The position numbers were made by a program, and so were the translations under genes. Positions 1 to 11,195 of a DNA stretch of 64,000 nt are shown here, in pieces (within the stretch, counting starts at the first letter, position 1; the number at the start of each line of letters is the position of its first letter). The notes below the pieces were generated by a model. It searched no databases. It saw only the letters and a list, made by a program, of their open reading frames with translations, and had not been told where the DNA came from. Origin of the DNA: Anticarsia gemmatalis (lineage: Eukaryota; Arthropoda; Insecta; Lepidoptera; Erebidae); assembly GCF_050436995.1 (NCBI RefSeq), contig NC_134746.1, forward strand, positions 12,026,501-12,090,500, given 5' to 3'.

Positions 1-2290
1 TCTTCTTGGTGTATTTATTAGTTAAAGTACGGGCTGAGTTGGAAAATATATTGAAAACAATGGCTCAGAATCTAAATAAATAACCAAAAACCAAATGATT
101 TTTAACAATATATAAAATTTCAAAACAATAGTAGCCTGCCCTATATTCACAGCACTCGTATCGTCATTCCCCTGGGTAGAAATAATTGGCGCTTGTCCCC
201 CGGGAATATAAAAACAATGGTCTCATATAACGGCCATTCAGTCCGCCGCTTTGTTCGGTATTAATAAAATCTCACTATCTCTGGCGTTTTAGTGCCAAAT
301 CAATATCGGACGTGGTTAGTATAGAATGAAAAATAATAGTACTCGAATGAACGTTCAATGAAAAGACAAGGTGGTGATATAAGTGGGGCTATTTTCTACA
401 ACTGTGTCTACAAGATAGATCATCGCTCGTACCTAAATGTCTTTGTTAATTAAACAGTACTGAATGAAAGAAAAGTATTATAGAAGTTGAGGAAGTATAA
501 AAAATATTGTCTCATTAGCTGTCTTTTTCAATCCTACCGTTCGCGTTATCAGCAATAACATTGGTAGACAATGACTTTTTTTGCAATAAATCATACAATA
601 TTTTTTGGAAGTATAGTCGCAAGTTTAGTTATAGTCACTTTTAAGACAGAAAGTCAAAAAGTTATTTCAACAACAAGTCTTGTGCTGTCTTCAAATCATA
701 TTTTATCATCACTAGTATTTTAGTATCAAAATTGTCAAAAGTTACGCATCTACATGTATTTTTAGCTTACAACTTGTATTTACCCCGTCTCTCCCCTGTC
801 TGCGGCGAGGGGTGCATTTGATAAAAAGAGATAGAACCTACAACATCAAAAGCTCTGCCCGTGACAGATGGAAACAGATTTGACGAGCCGCAGGCTGTAG
901 CGAGGCTTTCAGAAACAAGTCAACACACCGAGCTTTATGCGTTCAGCAAATATCACTCGCATGTAATAGTCTTAAGTATTACTTACATTGTAGAGGTTAA
1001 GTTTACAATTGTATGTGTGGTATTAGTTAAAGAAAACAATTTATATTTACGGAAAATGTTATTTGTGTACATATTTGCTAATGATCGTGACTTCGCCAGC
1101 ATGATACAAAAAAAATTAACTTGTAGTAAAATTTATCTCAATGCAAAATTTTATCCAAATAGGTTCATTCGTTCTGACGGAATAAAGTAATTACTAGTAT
1201 ACTAATAATTTAAAAAAAGTACCGGTTGAATTGAGTACTTCCCTTCTTTGGAGTCAGTTGTAAAGTATGTTTGCCTGTTATGCTCTCACATCTATATAAA
1301 ATATTAATATTTTTTTATGGAAAGGCACTATATGCATGTGTATGAGGAATGCATAACAATTTTCACAATATTTCCAATGCATTTAAATTCGCAGTATGCA
1401 GTCACTGAATCCGAAATGTGATCAACGAACTATTGTAAAAGTTTTTATTTCGAAAGCGAAAAATGTAGAGAATATTGGCCGTGTATCAATAAAATTTTAT
1501 ACGAATTTGTATATTTTAAATTGAAATATTGAAATGAAACATTGTTATCTGTCACGTGTTTTTTAAATTGTTTTTTAATTCAATTCTATAAATTCGGGCC
1601 TAACAATTTATTAGATGACCTATAAACGGTTTTATTGCATCAAACCCTTTAGAAACACCAAACTTTTCAAAAGCAAAACATTCGACTTAGGTATACAATT
1701 AAAGATCTAATTCAATTTTATAATATCCAGCTTTTAGCTCGTATTCTACAAATGCCAATTAAACAAACAAACTCACCTTCACACGATCATATTTCATATA
1801 TTTATATGAACACAGTATAATAATATATTATCATCCAAAAAGAAAAAAGTGGCGTTCTGTCTGTACCTATCCCTATAAGAAGAAGGCGTAATACCATACA
1901 AGAATGTACTAAAAATACATACGCCGTAACAATCCCAAACTTCGATAATGATAATGCAAATTCACAAAGTTTTTTAACGTACAAGTGGGGGACTTAATCG
2001 GTGATATTTAACAGAGGGATGATGGACACCCTGCTTTATACCTAAAGTTTTACAAAGTTTGACCTTAAACGTCCCGGCCAATCCCAACTCGTTTTAATGA
2101 CGTCATTCTCGTAAAACTGAAATAAAAGTTGTTTTGTCTTTTTTATATAATTTTGTGTGTCGTTTTTGTTTAGTTTAGAATATATTTTAATTTCTTCGTT
2201 TCCCTCAAAAGAACATGGCGAAAGAAGTACTGTTAAAAAAATAAATGGTTTAAAAAAATACAATATAGGTGATTTTTATGAATAGCACAT
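1..2290. other. AT-rich stretch without a recognisable gene
   Basis: I see no recognisable gene or repeat here. A 109-codon open frame at 861-1190 on the plus strand and short frames on the minus strand at 1802-1984 and 2042-2263 are rich in F, I, Y, K and N. They have no domain I recognise and look like chance frames in AT-rich DNA. The only GC-richer patch is at about 780-900, just upstream of and inside the 861 frame, and I could not assign it. Confidence 0.6.
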
Positions 2291-2298
2291 CGATATGA

Positions 2299-2578
2299 AA
2301 TAAATAAATAAAATAAATAAATATTATGGGACAACTCACACGCGGTCATTTGATTCCAAACTAAGCAAAGCTTGTACTATGGTAACCAAATAACTGATAA
2401 ACATACTTATATACTTCTAAATACATACTTATATAGATACATTAACATCCAGGCTCAGAACAAATACTCGTGCTCATCACACAAAGATTTGTCCCGGGTG
2501 GGATTCGAACCCACCACACGCGGCGCTATGGTTGTTGCGGCGAGGTGACCGCTTAAACCACTGCGCCAAACGTGCAGT
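2299..2578 (-). repeat. tRNA-derived SINE (family A), near full length
   Basis: On the minus strand the element starts near 2578 with a tRNA-like head. It has an A-box-like TGGCGCAGTGG and, about 50 bases on, a B box in the context GGGTTCGAATCCC (seen on the plus strand as GGGATTCGAACCC near 2507). The body follows, and it ends at 2299-2322 in an AATAAAT-type simple tail. These are the internal RNA polymerase III promoter boxes and A-rich tail expected of a tRNA-derived SINE. A second near-identical copy lies at 14505-14779 and a 3' fragment at 50715-50815. The tRNA-like part is not a tRNA gene, since no full cloverleaf is apparent. Confidence 0.88.
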
Positions 2579-2962
2579 TGTAAATATGTATATATTTGAA
2601 TAAATAAGGTTGTAAATTATGTTTTTCTATAAAATATTCTGACATAATAGTCAATCAATTTGACGAGAATTTACAATATTAAATAAATAATAACAAAACC
2701 GATTTATATGACCCAAAATTGTAGTTTTAATCATTTTGTATCATCAAAAATTTACATTTTCATTCAACCAGCAACCAATAGTAAAACAATACCATTCAGT
2801 CAAAATAACAAAACGTTCTACTTAACATAAACACTCATCATTTCCCATATTAATAATGAACGAAATATTCCAATAATTACATACCGAAGTTAGTTTCAAT
2901 AAAGTGTAATTAACATGTAAAATTATATACTCCATGACAGTTTAATAATGCTGTACGATACA

Positions 2963-3504
2963 CTAGAGGCCGCCCGCGACTTCGTTCGTGTGGAAACCCT
3001 TCCCGTGAATTAGTGATTTTGAACTCTTGCGATTTGTAGCTCGATTCTCGACTACTATCGAATACCGTCAACCGGCTTGTCATCGAGTTTGTATGAAAAT
3101 CAGCTCCTCTAACAGGCGTCGTAGGAACTATTTTGGCAGTACATTCTAAATGTTAAACGCCAGTACAGATTATACAGAATTGCGCTACTGTACACATAAT
3201 ATTATAATGCAACGGGTCTTAAACGCGGTTGAAAATTAAAGGTTTGGACCGTGGTTACGGGTCGATGTTATTCGATCGAATCGTCGGGTAAACAAATAAG
3301 GTATCCTAACCTTTAACTTTCAACCTTCCGGTGAAATCCCGATAACCCAAGAACTCTGGCATAAAAAGTTGCATATGTGTTATTCTGTGTCTTCAGCTAC
3401 CTATATGCCCAATTTCATCGTAATCGATTCAGTAGTATTTGCGTGAAAGAGTAACAAACATCCATACATACGTACAAACTTTCGCATTTATAATATTAGT
3501 AGGA
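2963..3504 (-). mobile_element. Non-autonomous Helitron (rolling-circle element)
   Basis: Read on the minus strand, the element begins with TCCTACTAATATT at 3504, preceded by A. It ends CTCTAG at 2963, followed by T, after the GAACGAAGTCGCGGGC motif typical of lepidopteran Helitron 3' regions. The 5' TC, the 3' CTAG and the A/T insertion site are the Helitron hallmarks. The section near the 5' end (plus-strand 3400-3500) carries the usual phrase for 'sensitive to an A of a TTTCAT...TCAGTAGT' segment seen in related copies. No Rep/helicase coding is present. An inverted-repeat MITE (about 3020-3200) appears nested within it. Confidence 0.75.
3020..3200. mobile_element. Short inverted-repeat MITE (family C) nested in a Helitron
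   Basis: This copy is recognised by two segments: CGACTACTATCGAATACCGTCAACCGGC (as a split motif) near 3049-3077, and the core GTATGAAAATC...GGCGTCGTAGGAACTATTTTGGCAGTACATT near 3091-3148. The same core recurs at 17320-17455, 49130-49330, 56345-56535 and 58645-58800. The best preserved copy (56345) has matching inverted ends built on CGACTAC...CGG. The family is therefore a short non-autonomous DNA element. I cannot assign its superfamily. Confidence 0.6.
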
Positions 3505-5044
3505 TTCATATACGGTAGGTAGTTGGTAATATACGGTCAAACGAAACTAGTTGGCCTGAAAGTTTTGGTCAAACAAATTGTCAGTTTATTATTAATGTAC
3601 TTTGAGTCGTGTTTGATATTTAAATGTTTTCTGTGTTTTGACATAGTGGAGTATGTAATTTAGTTTGACTTTATTAGGCGTTTATGAAATAATTCTCATT
3701 AGAACAACGAGAACAGTTTATGATATACTGACGATAGGAGAATATAAATCTGGAACCCGTATTTAATTGAGATTTAAATAATTAATTAGAAAAATCGAGA
3801 TACCAATTTAAAAGACGATGATTCCCGCCTACTGGCACCTACAATCTCCAAAGTGGCTGGCAATATTTTAGGTATGAAAACGCGATATTTATTCTGGACA
3901 AACTTTCGCCTAAAAGCAAATATCAAATTATAGATACCACAATAATATGAAACTTCCAAACACAAAAAAAAAACAGGTCCGACAAAAAAGAACTCCATTG
4001 GGGTTTGTTATAACTTTCATTAAGACAGTAATTCTTCAAATATAAATTCAACTCAATTTCGACCACTAACCAGCAAAACCAAGAGCCCTTAAAAACTAGC
4101 GTACTTAAAACACCTAAGTACACTCAAAGACGATTGTCAGAAAGTCCTTTAAGTAACACACAATAAAATTCCACACATACACCCGTTTGGAGTCTGCTTG
4201 CGTGTTCAAAAAGAAAACAAAACGTAGCATGTGCACCCTTCGTCTAAGTGGCAGGAGTGCCCTCAGCCCTCTCGTCCCTCTGCGCTATCGAGAGTACCTT
4301 TGTGATGAGAGGCTCCAAGAATCAGTGCAGCCTATCACAGAGGGTGCATTGGTGTGTGCGTGAGTGTGATAGTGAGGGTTAATATAGTGGAATTGGAGTG
4401 TCGGCAACTTTCAAGACTTGTTATTACTTCCTGTCGAGTTTGTTAGGGAAGGTGTAGATTTTTAAAGTTTTACATTTATTATAGACGTAATTAATATATG
4501 AATTTATTTTTTTTAAAGTCCGCTCACGTTGGTGTTGTGTGACATCATTGACTGGGTCCTTGACTAATCATATTTTATTGGATACGAAACTTACGTTCCC
4601 AATGGGTCATTTCTGGCGATGGCATTTTTCAAGTCAAATTTAATGAAGTTTCCGATTTTTTTTGTCACTTCTTTGTAATCACAAACGGAATAAAGACTAG
4701 ATTATGTTTAGGTAGGTGAAATTCAGCGTTTAAAAAGAGAATTTCTAAATTCTGGAACGTAACGAAAATAACGAAACGTAAATTGTAACAAATTAATTAC
4801 TTTCTTTTTCGTACACCAACTTGCATTCTAATTAGAAACTAACAAAGTTTGTGTTCGTCACAAAGAGACAACTACAATGCGTATAATTACAAGAACAAGG
4901 CTTAACAGAATAGTAAATTAAATACAAAGTAGAATAATAGAGCCAAAAGAGAATAGGAGAGAACAAAGAATTTATCAAAAAATATATATTTTTACAACAA
5001 AAAACCAGTCTTTACTGGTCACTTTGTACTCCACTAATCATCCA
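3505..5044. other. No gene recognised; GC-richer island at 4190-4340
   Basis: Most of this stretch is plain AT-rich DNA. At about 4190-4340 the composition becomes clearly GC-richer. There is a 44-codon plus-strand frame starting at the ATG near 4229, with residues such as GRSALSPLVPLRYREYL. I do not recognise the peptide and see no convincing splice context, so an exon is possible but unsupported. Confidence 0.4.
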
Positions 5045-5140
5045 TACTCATATTTTGGACACGAAAGTTTGTTAAGATAGATGTTTGTTACTCTTTCACG
5101 TAAAAAACTGACTCGGAATTTAACAAAGCTGGGCATTCAG
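5045..5140 (+). mobile_element. Degenerate Helitron 5' fragment
   Basis: The stretch keeps a worn 5' start (CATACTCATATTTTGGACACGAAAGTTTG) and the downstream phrase TGTTACTCTTTCACG, both found in the Helitron ends of this window (compare 3440-3500 reversed). The 3' end is missing or unrecognisable. Confidence 0.45.
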
Positions 5141-6346
5141 ACAAAGTAATCTGTATTAACACATACCTTTTTATCTCGGTAAATCAGTCCTCACATTACG
5201 TATTACTAGACAACTCCATTTCAGTATTCAAGCAAGAACAAACTATCCAATGTGGAAGTTAGAGTAAAATATCCGGCGCTTCACCGACTCTACGTAGTTG
5301 CCATATATCAGGAGTCACGCGACCCACTGCGTTGCAACAATAAATCGACTCGGACATACTTACGTACTGAATTACGCGACAGCGCTATACGCCGGATTAA
5401 GTCGGTGCAGCATGTCATTAAGTCGGTTTGTAGTGCAGATTGCGGCAACTGAGGCAGCTAATCGAACTTAATCAAAGGAATTACGTAATACCGTGACACG
5501 TATTGATTGAGGTTGTTAGGTTATTCTGAGTGGGTGATAAATTGGAAATGTTGTAAAGACAGAATTGGAGAGGTTAGTAAATGGTGTTGTACACTAGTTG
5601 CGTGAGCGTGTGTTGTACTTAATTGAATAGTTTATAAAACTTTCTATTACTTTTACCTTGTTTTATCGCTTATAACTCTGTAATTAAGTATACTGAGACT
5701 GAGAGCTGACAACTTTTTATCAATAAGTGTAGTGGAATGTTTACAATATAAAATCTTATCCCGGTTAATGCCGAAAGGTCATGTAATATCTACAAAGCAA
5801 ACAGGATCTCGTTTACAACAAAGCTCGCTACGTAAATACATATGCACATATCTTTCAGACAATGTGAATCTGTATGCATTTGTATATAAAGAGCTACGTT
5901 TGATGATACCCTCAAATATTTACGTCCATGCAAGCCAAATCCCGCAGGTGAAGCGATGTAGTGAATCATTTTTTATTTACAATTTCAGCCAACGTTTGTT
6001 CAAACAAGCAGAGTGTGTATTGTTTAAAGGAAAACACAAACATTGGAGCTTTGTTCATCAAACATTGTGGTTTATGATACGTTGAAGGCTGTACAGGTGT
6101 TTAGTATGCATTTTATAGTAATGTTGTTTTGCTTTTAGAGTATGGTTGAAGATACGTTTATTTGGAGATGTTTAAGATTGACTGATTTTGTTGTTCATAG
6201 TGTTATCAGGTATATTTTGGTTGATCAAGAAAATTATGCTAATTAGGTAAATAACTACTCTACTGCCTCTGCGACACGGTCCGTAGTGTATACAACTAGT
6301 ATATAGAACTAGCAAATGCTAATGGTCAAATATGGGTGTATTTCAT
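5141..6346. other. No gene recognised
   Basis: Small open frames at 5252-5452 and 5732-6085 on the plus strand show no domain I recognise. A short stretch at about 6256-6300 (TGCCTCTGCGACACGGTC...GTAGTGTAT) resembles the A-box head of the tRNA-SINE seen at 45490, but it has no B box. Otherwise the stretch is plain AT-rich DNA. Confidence 0.5.
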
Positions 6347-6469
6347 TAGCCGGGTCCTAACTGAGCGAGCAGCCTTGCGAGGCAAAATACAGGTCTTTTT
6401 TCTTTCAGATCGTAATGAGTGGGACCAAGATTTGCCTCGCGAGGCTGCTCGCTCAGTCAGAACCGGCTA
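6347..6469. mobile_element. Small foldback element (123 bp)
   Basis: The arms at 6347-6386 and 6431-6469 are inverted copies with a few mismatches. The outer ends read TAGCCGG/CCGGCTA, and the inner parts contain GAGCGAGCAGCC/GGCTGCTCGCTC. The loop is about 44 bases. A possible TTCA repeat flanks both sides (left TTCAT, right TTCAC), too short to be a certain target duplication. It is GC-rich against an AT-rich background, as expected for an inserted MITE. Confidence 0.7.
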
Positions 6470-6683
6470 TTCACATCTGCCTACACCTATATGGTAACAG
6501 CTAAGAGTGTGTTGTACTGTGAAATCAAAGAACAAACCTCGTTAAAACTTACATTCGGAATCAAAGACAAACATAATGATTAGCTTAAAACTGAAACTAA
6601 TTCAAGATAAAACTCTTATGTACTTTGTTCATAAACATGTTTGCGAAAAAGTTATATTTTTGAACATATAATTCTACAAAGAG

Positions 6684-6926
6684 TTAGTGCCTAATAACAA
6701 ACACAACAAGATAAAATAAGAAGACTGGTCTCTCTCTTCCATGCCATGAGTCCCATATGGTAGTGGGGTCCGCCTTCCTGGTCTTTCTCCTCCACTTCGC
6801 TCTGTCCTCGACATCGTCTTCGGAAACCTCACATTCACTCATGTCTTTCTGCACTACAGTTTCCCATCTAGTTTTGGGCCGTCCTCTAGATCTACGACCG
6901 GGGAGGGAAAGACTGGTAATTTGCAT
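6684..6926 (-). pseudogene. C-terminal fragment of a non-LTR retrotransposon reverse transcriptase
   Basis: The minus-strand frame contains RGRPKTRW near residues 14-21 and DRAKWRRKTRKADP near residues 41-54, followed by a stop at 6684. These two motifs, about 20 residues apart, are typical of the extreme C-terminus of LINE ORF2 proteins in insects (endonuclease/reverse transcriptase; the clade cannot be fixed, RTE-like or a relative). In the intact family this tail follows the polymerase domain. Here it begins abruptly and no polymerase motifs lie upstream on the minus strand. This is a 5'-truncated, dead insertion. The overlapping plus-strand frame at 6757-6960 is its shadow. Confidence 0.75.
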
Positions 6927-7181
6927 AAAAGTTAAAAAAATATTATTATCAAAATCGTAACGCCTTTTTATAGCACATAACGTTTGCTCTTCACTACTTT
7001 CATTAAGTAGGTAATATATTTCACTTACAAAAATATTACCTAAATCTCTACAAAATTCTGTTTACTTTTCTAATTAATATAAAGAGACCGAAACCCTCAC
7101 AAAGTTAATTACAAAAGATTATCACGACCCGTAAAGATGTAGGCATAATCTCATCCTCTACCAAAGAATGTCGTTTCACTC

Positions 7182-7256
7182 ACACTTTCATCCGTTCATA
7201 CTTTTGTACCGTACTTTCATCCTCGTACTTTCATCCTCATACTTTCATCCTTTCAT
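7182..7256. repeat. Imperfect tandem repeat of a CTTTCATCC unit
   Basis: The unit TACTTTCATCC, spaced by TC or CG, recurs about five times with variants (CACTTTCATCC, TACTTTCATCCTC, CCTTTCATA). The plus-strand frame at 7168-7410 is partly a translation of this repeat and is not treated as a gene. Confidence 0.7.
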
Positions 7257-7260
7257 AGAG

Positions 7261-7985
7261 CTCGTACGTGGCGCTTTGTGTCGAAGGATTAAAATTAAAT
7301 TTCACGCACAAAGGACTAACGAAACAATATCGCGAATGTGGAGGGCTGGTGCGGCTGATTTTATTAATAAATTACTGATTTTTATATTGATATCGTATCT
7401 ATGTTATTGAAAAAGCTGGTGTATTTAAACATGTGACTGATTGAACTTATCATCAATTAGAATATTTAAAGTTATATTAATTTCAATTTCGAAAGTTTGT
7501 TGTGGTTGCAAAAAAGTTTTTTTATTAAGTAGCCAATATGAATTACGTTTTTAGCTAGTTTATTGATTTTTACTACGCATTATATGAAACTCGTACATTA
7601 TAGATACCTATATTTGAATAGAATATGTTTATAAAAGCAATATTTAAAATATTAACCACAATCATTTATTTCAATAAGAATAAAAGCTTGTCAGCTATCT
7701 TCAAATAAAGCATTTCAAAGCACTTCAATTTCGAAATAATGTTTGACAATTTCATAATAAACAATCACAAAAACCACTGAAATACATAAATCACTTACAA
7801 ATTGGAAACTAAACAAACTAAATAGAAACGTCTAGAGTCGAACACGATTTAGATCTTAGCTGTACTTACTTCGTCTCAGTCTTTACCGCAACTCTGACTT
7901 GGCTATTTAGGCTCAACGTTTACTAGCGACATGACACGCCAAGGGATTCTTCATTTCGATGGGAAAACGCACTCAAATCTTAGCT
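7261..7985. other. No gene or repeat recognised
   Basis: This is AT-rich DNA with nothing I can assign. Confidence 0.5.
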
Positions 7986-7989
7986 TTAC

Positions 7990-8108
7990 TTTTACTTATT
8001 TTTTACTTATTTAAAGGCAGAATAATTAGGCTGTTGGATACTCATATAACATCTTTGTCCTCATCTTCACTTGCCATCAGGTGTGATGGGAGACAAATGC
8101 CTAATTTT
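7990..8108 (+). repeat. Possible LINE 3'-end fragment
   Basis: The segment with TTGCCATCAGGTGTGATGG followed by AATGCCTAATTTTTTT resembles the 3' untranslated end of lepidopteran non-LTR elements, which end in this kind of phrase plus a T/A-rich tail. No coding part is attached. Confidence 0.35.
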
Positions 8109-8109
8109 T

Positions 8110-8240
8110 TTTATAAACAAATGTAGCCGTCCTTAACACGGATATTCAGCTGCAACCGGTGAGACTGGAAGCCGACTCCAACATAGCTAGGAAGTAAGGC
8201 TAAGCTGATATAGCCGTCCTTATACTTGCAGAGGTATCCT
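8110..8240 (-). repeat. SINE 3'-tail fragment (same tail as the 5S-headed SINE at 60928)
   Basis: The phrase CAGCTGCAACCGGTGAGACTGGAAGCCGACTCCAACATAG (in parts, 8151-8190) is also found at 59940-60012 and, in reverse orientation, at 60950-60995 within a longer SINE. AGCCGTCCTTA occurs on both sides (about 8127 and 8212), which could be a target-site duplication (inferred). The 5S-like head is absent. Confidence 0.55.
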
Positions 8241-9945
8241 GGTCTCACTAAGCATGCGTCATACTACATAGAATGTGCAACATAAGCGCTGTCATAATTT
8301 GGCACCCCAAATAATACTTAAGCATCCCAAAGCTTCCCTTAGCACCCCGAAAAAAGACATGAATCACCATAGCGTTCTTTCTGCAAGCATTTTCGTAGAT
8401 AAATCAACTTTTATGTGTTATTGAGTCCTAAAACTTAAGATTTTTTAAAATGCCATGCAATGCCGTGTCAGTGGCCGTAAAGCCTTATCTTTGAAGACGT
8501 CTGCGGCCTCAAGTGGGTGACACGACAGCTATAGACAAGTGTCTCCAGATTCACAGACTATTTCAGACAGATATTTTCAGCCTACAGTTTTAAATAAACT
8601 GTCTTATTTGGCTAAATATGGATGGATTAAATGTAATGTTAATGTTTTTATATCGTTATCTACAAATTCTTTGAAATAACAGTTAATGAAAGTACAAGCG
8701 TATTAAATAAAGAATTAGTGTTTTAACTAGCATTAACTCGGAATTATCTCTTCCATCTAACTTTATGAAGTGGTTTTATAACGGAAGTGATGGTTTTCCG
8801 TCCGGTTAAGCCAGTTGCCGGTAGTGTTAGAAAACTCAGAATCGCGATTCTGATGTCTTTTTTGGATTACCACAACGTTATTTTAGTAAAACGATATGAC
8901 TGTTATTTTTAGTTTAGTTTAATATTATATAGAGCTAGTTTCATTTATATACGGCCAATTAACAACGCAATCAAAATGTATGCGTTGAAAGCCTAGTTTT
9001 CATATTGGCTCTAAACTTGCGGATATTAAAAACCAAATGGTTCAACGATGTTATGAAATATGTATTGAAATTAAAATTCGTTATTTATGCTATTTGGCAA
9101 ATATTTTTGGCCAAGCCGAGTAGTCTAGCAGTTTATGATAAAATAAATACACTTGTTAATTTCCCTATTAAAATAACGTATTTTTTTTTGTTGTTGTTCG
9201 TTGTCTTTACTATAAGACAGTTGTCAAGTAATCTAATTACATAAAGGAGACGAAATAGTTTTGGAAATCCTAAGCCTCCATTAAGCTGCTTGTGGTCAAA
9301 GTAGACTCTCTGAATTTAAGTTCTCTCCCAGGTGTATATAGCAGATTTTCCAGCCTTTACCTTGTTGCTTGTTGATTTAAATTACGCAGGTAAGGAAAAC
9401 GTCGTTACTATTAGTAACCAGTGTGGAGATAAGTTTGACGTTGGCGGTGAATATTTTCGGCTGGGCAAAGATCTGTTTGCTAAAAGTTGACATGAGTTCA
9501 ATCCTAATAATGTCCGAAAAATGTGATTTACATACATTTTAAGATATTTTATGTATTACCGAGATATATCTCAAATAATTTATAATTAAGTGAGCCTACT
9601 CATCACATTGCGGTAATAATAACTTACAATCCAGTAACAAAAACCTATCTTTAATTAAAATAACGTAGTTTAAGTGAACTTAACTAGTCACACGTTCTCC
9701 TAATTTCATTTTATTTGGTTTGTGTAGCAGCCCTGAGTACGTGGAATAATTCGAGCCAGGCGTGATTAAATTTGACGCGTGTAACGACGCCTAAGTGTGT
9801 TTTGTAATTACGACACGAAAAGAATTTCAATTGCGGGGTAACCCTAACACTCTGCTTAGATTGGTGTTATGGGAGCTTTAGGGTAAATAGTATTGATATT
9901 ACAAGTGTAAGGGCGGGTTTCTTTTGTTTAGAGTACTCTTTTTTC
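8241..9945. other. No gene recognised
   Basis: A 79-codon frame at 9005-9244 is rich in F, L, V and K. It could encode a hydrophobic segment but matches nothing I know. Otherwise this is plain AT-rich DNA. Confidence 0.5.
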
Positions 9946-9949
9946 GGCT

Positions 9950-10040
9950 GCTGATCGTGTAGTCCCGAGTTTGATTCCCGCATAAGGTCCTATTGGTGTT
10001 TTTGAATTTATTTTACATTATTCGCAATAGTATCACGAAG
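9950..10040 (+). repeat. tRNA-SINE fragment (family G, B-box region)
   Basis: The phrase CTGCTGATCGTGTAGTCCCGAGTTTGATTCCCG (in parts) aligns with the B-box region of the SINE at 45490-45655 and 13860-14050. It is followed by TCCTATTGGTGTTTTT, the typical next segment of this family. The A-box part and the 3' end are worn or lost. Confidence 0.6.
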
Positions 10041-10946
10041 ATTGTTAATGTCACGAATATAATAAATTATAGCCTTTGATATCACACTGAAGATTTTCTT
10101 AATCATTATTAACATAAGTATTTAAATAAATAAAAGACTTAGAAGTTCTTATTTTTTATTTATTCCGTTGTAATAATCTATAGTAACCAACGATACGTTT
10201 CGTAATTTAGGTAAATTGAAAAATTACGGTTCCTTCGTAATGAAAAATAATGGACGTGTCGTTTTTATGTAAGACTAGTTAATTTCTATTAGAATCTATG
10301 GTAGAACAAGCAATGGGTCTGTGAGTTATAGGGTTCTCTTCAATCCTGATAAAATAGTCCACTGTTAGATATGCTATTAAAACTATGTTGTAGACTCGTA
10401 ACAGGTATATTTAAACCTTTCTCAAGCTACAATAAAAAATAAGAGAAATTCTTAAAAAAAACATGAATTTTAATAATGCCACGAAAGCAGAAGATAGAGA
10501 CAAGACCGCTTGCATCACAGAAATCTCAATATTTTTGAATACGTTATAGCAAAAGAAAACTAATGACAACACGACAACAGTATTAGACGTACTAATCAGG
10601 ACGCATTCACACTAAAAAGCTCGTCATAAAGTCGTGAGTTACCTGGCTCATTGCGTAGGAGTTTTTACTACTACACATCAGTATTAACAAAAAACGACCT
10701 ATAAAAACACCTATTTATTACTTCACAGTGGAAACATTGAACATAAACATTACGCCTACGATTCTCACCTTCAATCAGAGCTCAATCAGCAGGAATAATA
10801 TTTACATAACGAAAATAGTGTAACTATTTAAAATAGTATTTAAGATCTGTATAAATGGATCGTGGAAAAGTTGAAATTTTCTCGGAAGTTATTCGTAACG
10901 TGTTCATGACTTTGAATCTTTCGTGTGAACTATAACTGAAATGAAA
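10041..10946. other. No gene or repeat recognised
   Basis: This is AT-rich DNA without features I can support. Confidence 0.5.
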
Positions 10947-11195
10947 TCTATACTAATATTATAAAGCTGAAGAGTTTGTTTGTTTGTTTGTTTGAACGCG
11001 CTAATCTCGGGAACTACTGGTCCGATTATTTCAGTGTTAGATAGCCCATTTATCGAGGAAGGCTGGCTAAGGAGATAGGCTATATATCATCACGCTACGA
11101 CCAATAGGAGCAGAGTACCAGTGAAAAATGTCACAAAAACGGAGAAAATTGTGATTCTCTTATGTGACGCAAGCGAAGTTGTGCGGGTCAGCTAG
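10947..11195 (+). mobile_element. Lep1-type non-autonomous Helitron, full length (249 bp)
   Basis: It starts TCTATACTAATATTATAAAG at 10947 after A and ends GGGTCAGCTAG at 11195 before T. A (GTTT)n tract follows at about 10976-10993. A 3' hairpin built on CGCAA...TTGTGCG lies about 12 bases before the terminal CTAG. These are the termini, hairpin and A/T site of Helitrons. The sequence type matches the Lep1 family known from Lepidoptera. It cannot move on its own, because no Rep/helicase is encoded. Confidence 0.9.

Noticed and set aside
861..1190. 109-codon plus-strand frame
   Set aside because: Low-complexity, AT-driven amino-acid content after the first 30 residues, no domain and no splice or promoter context.
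2500..2578. tRNA-like sequence with A and B boxes
   Set aside because: It is the head of a SINE with body and tail, repeated at 14700-14779, and not a functional tRNA gene.
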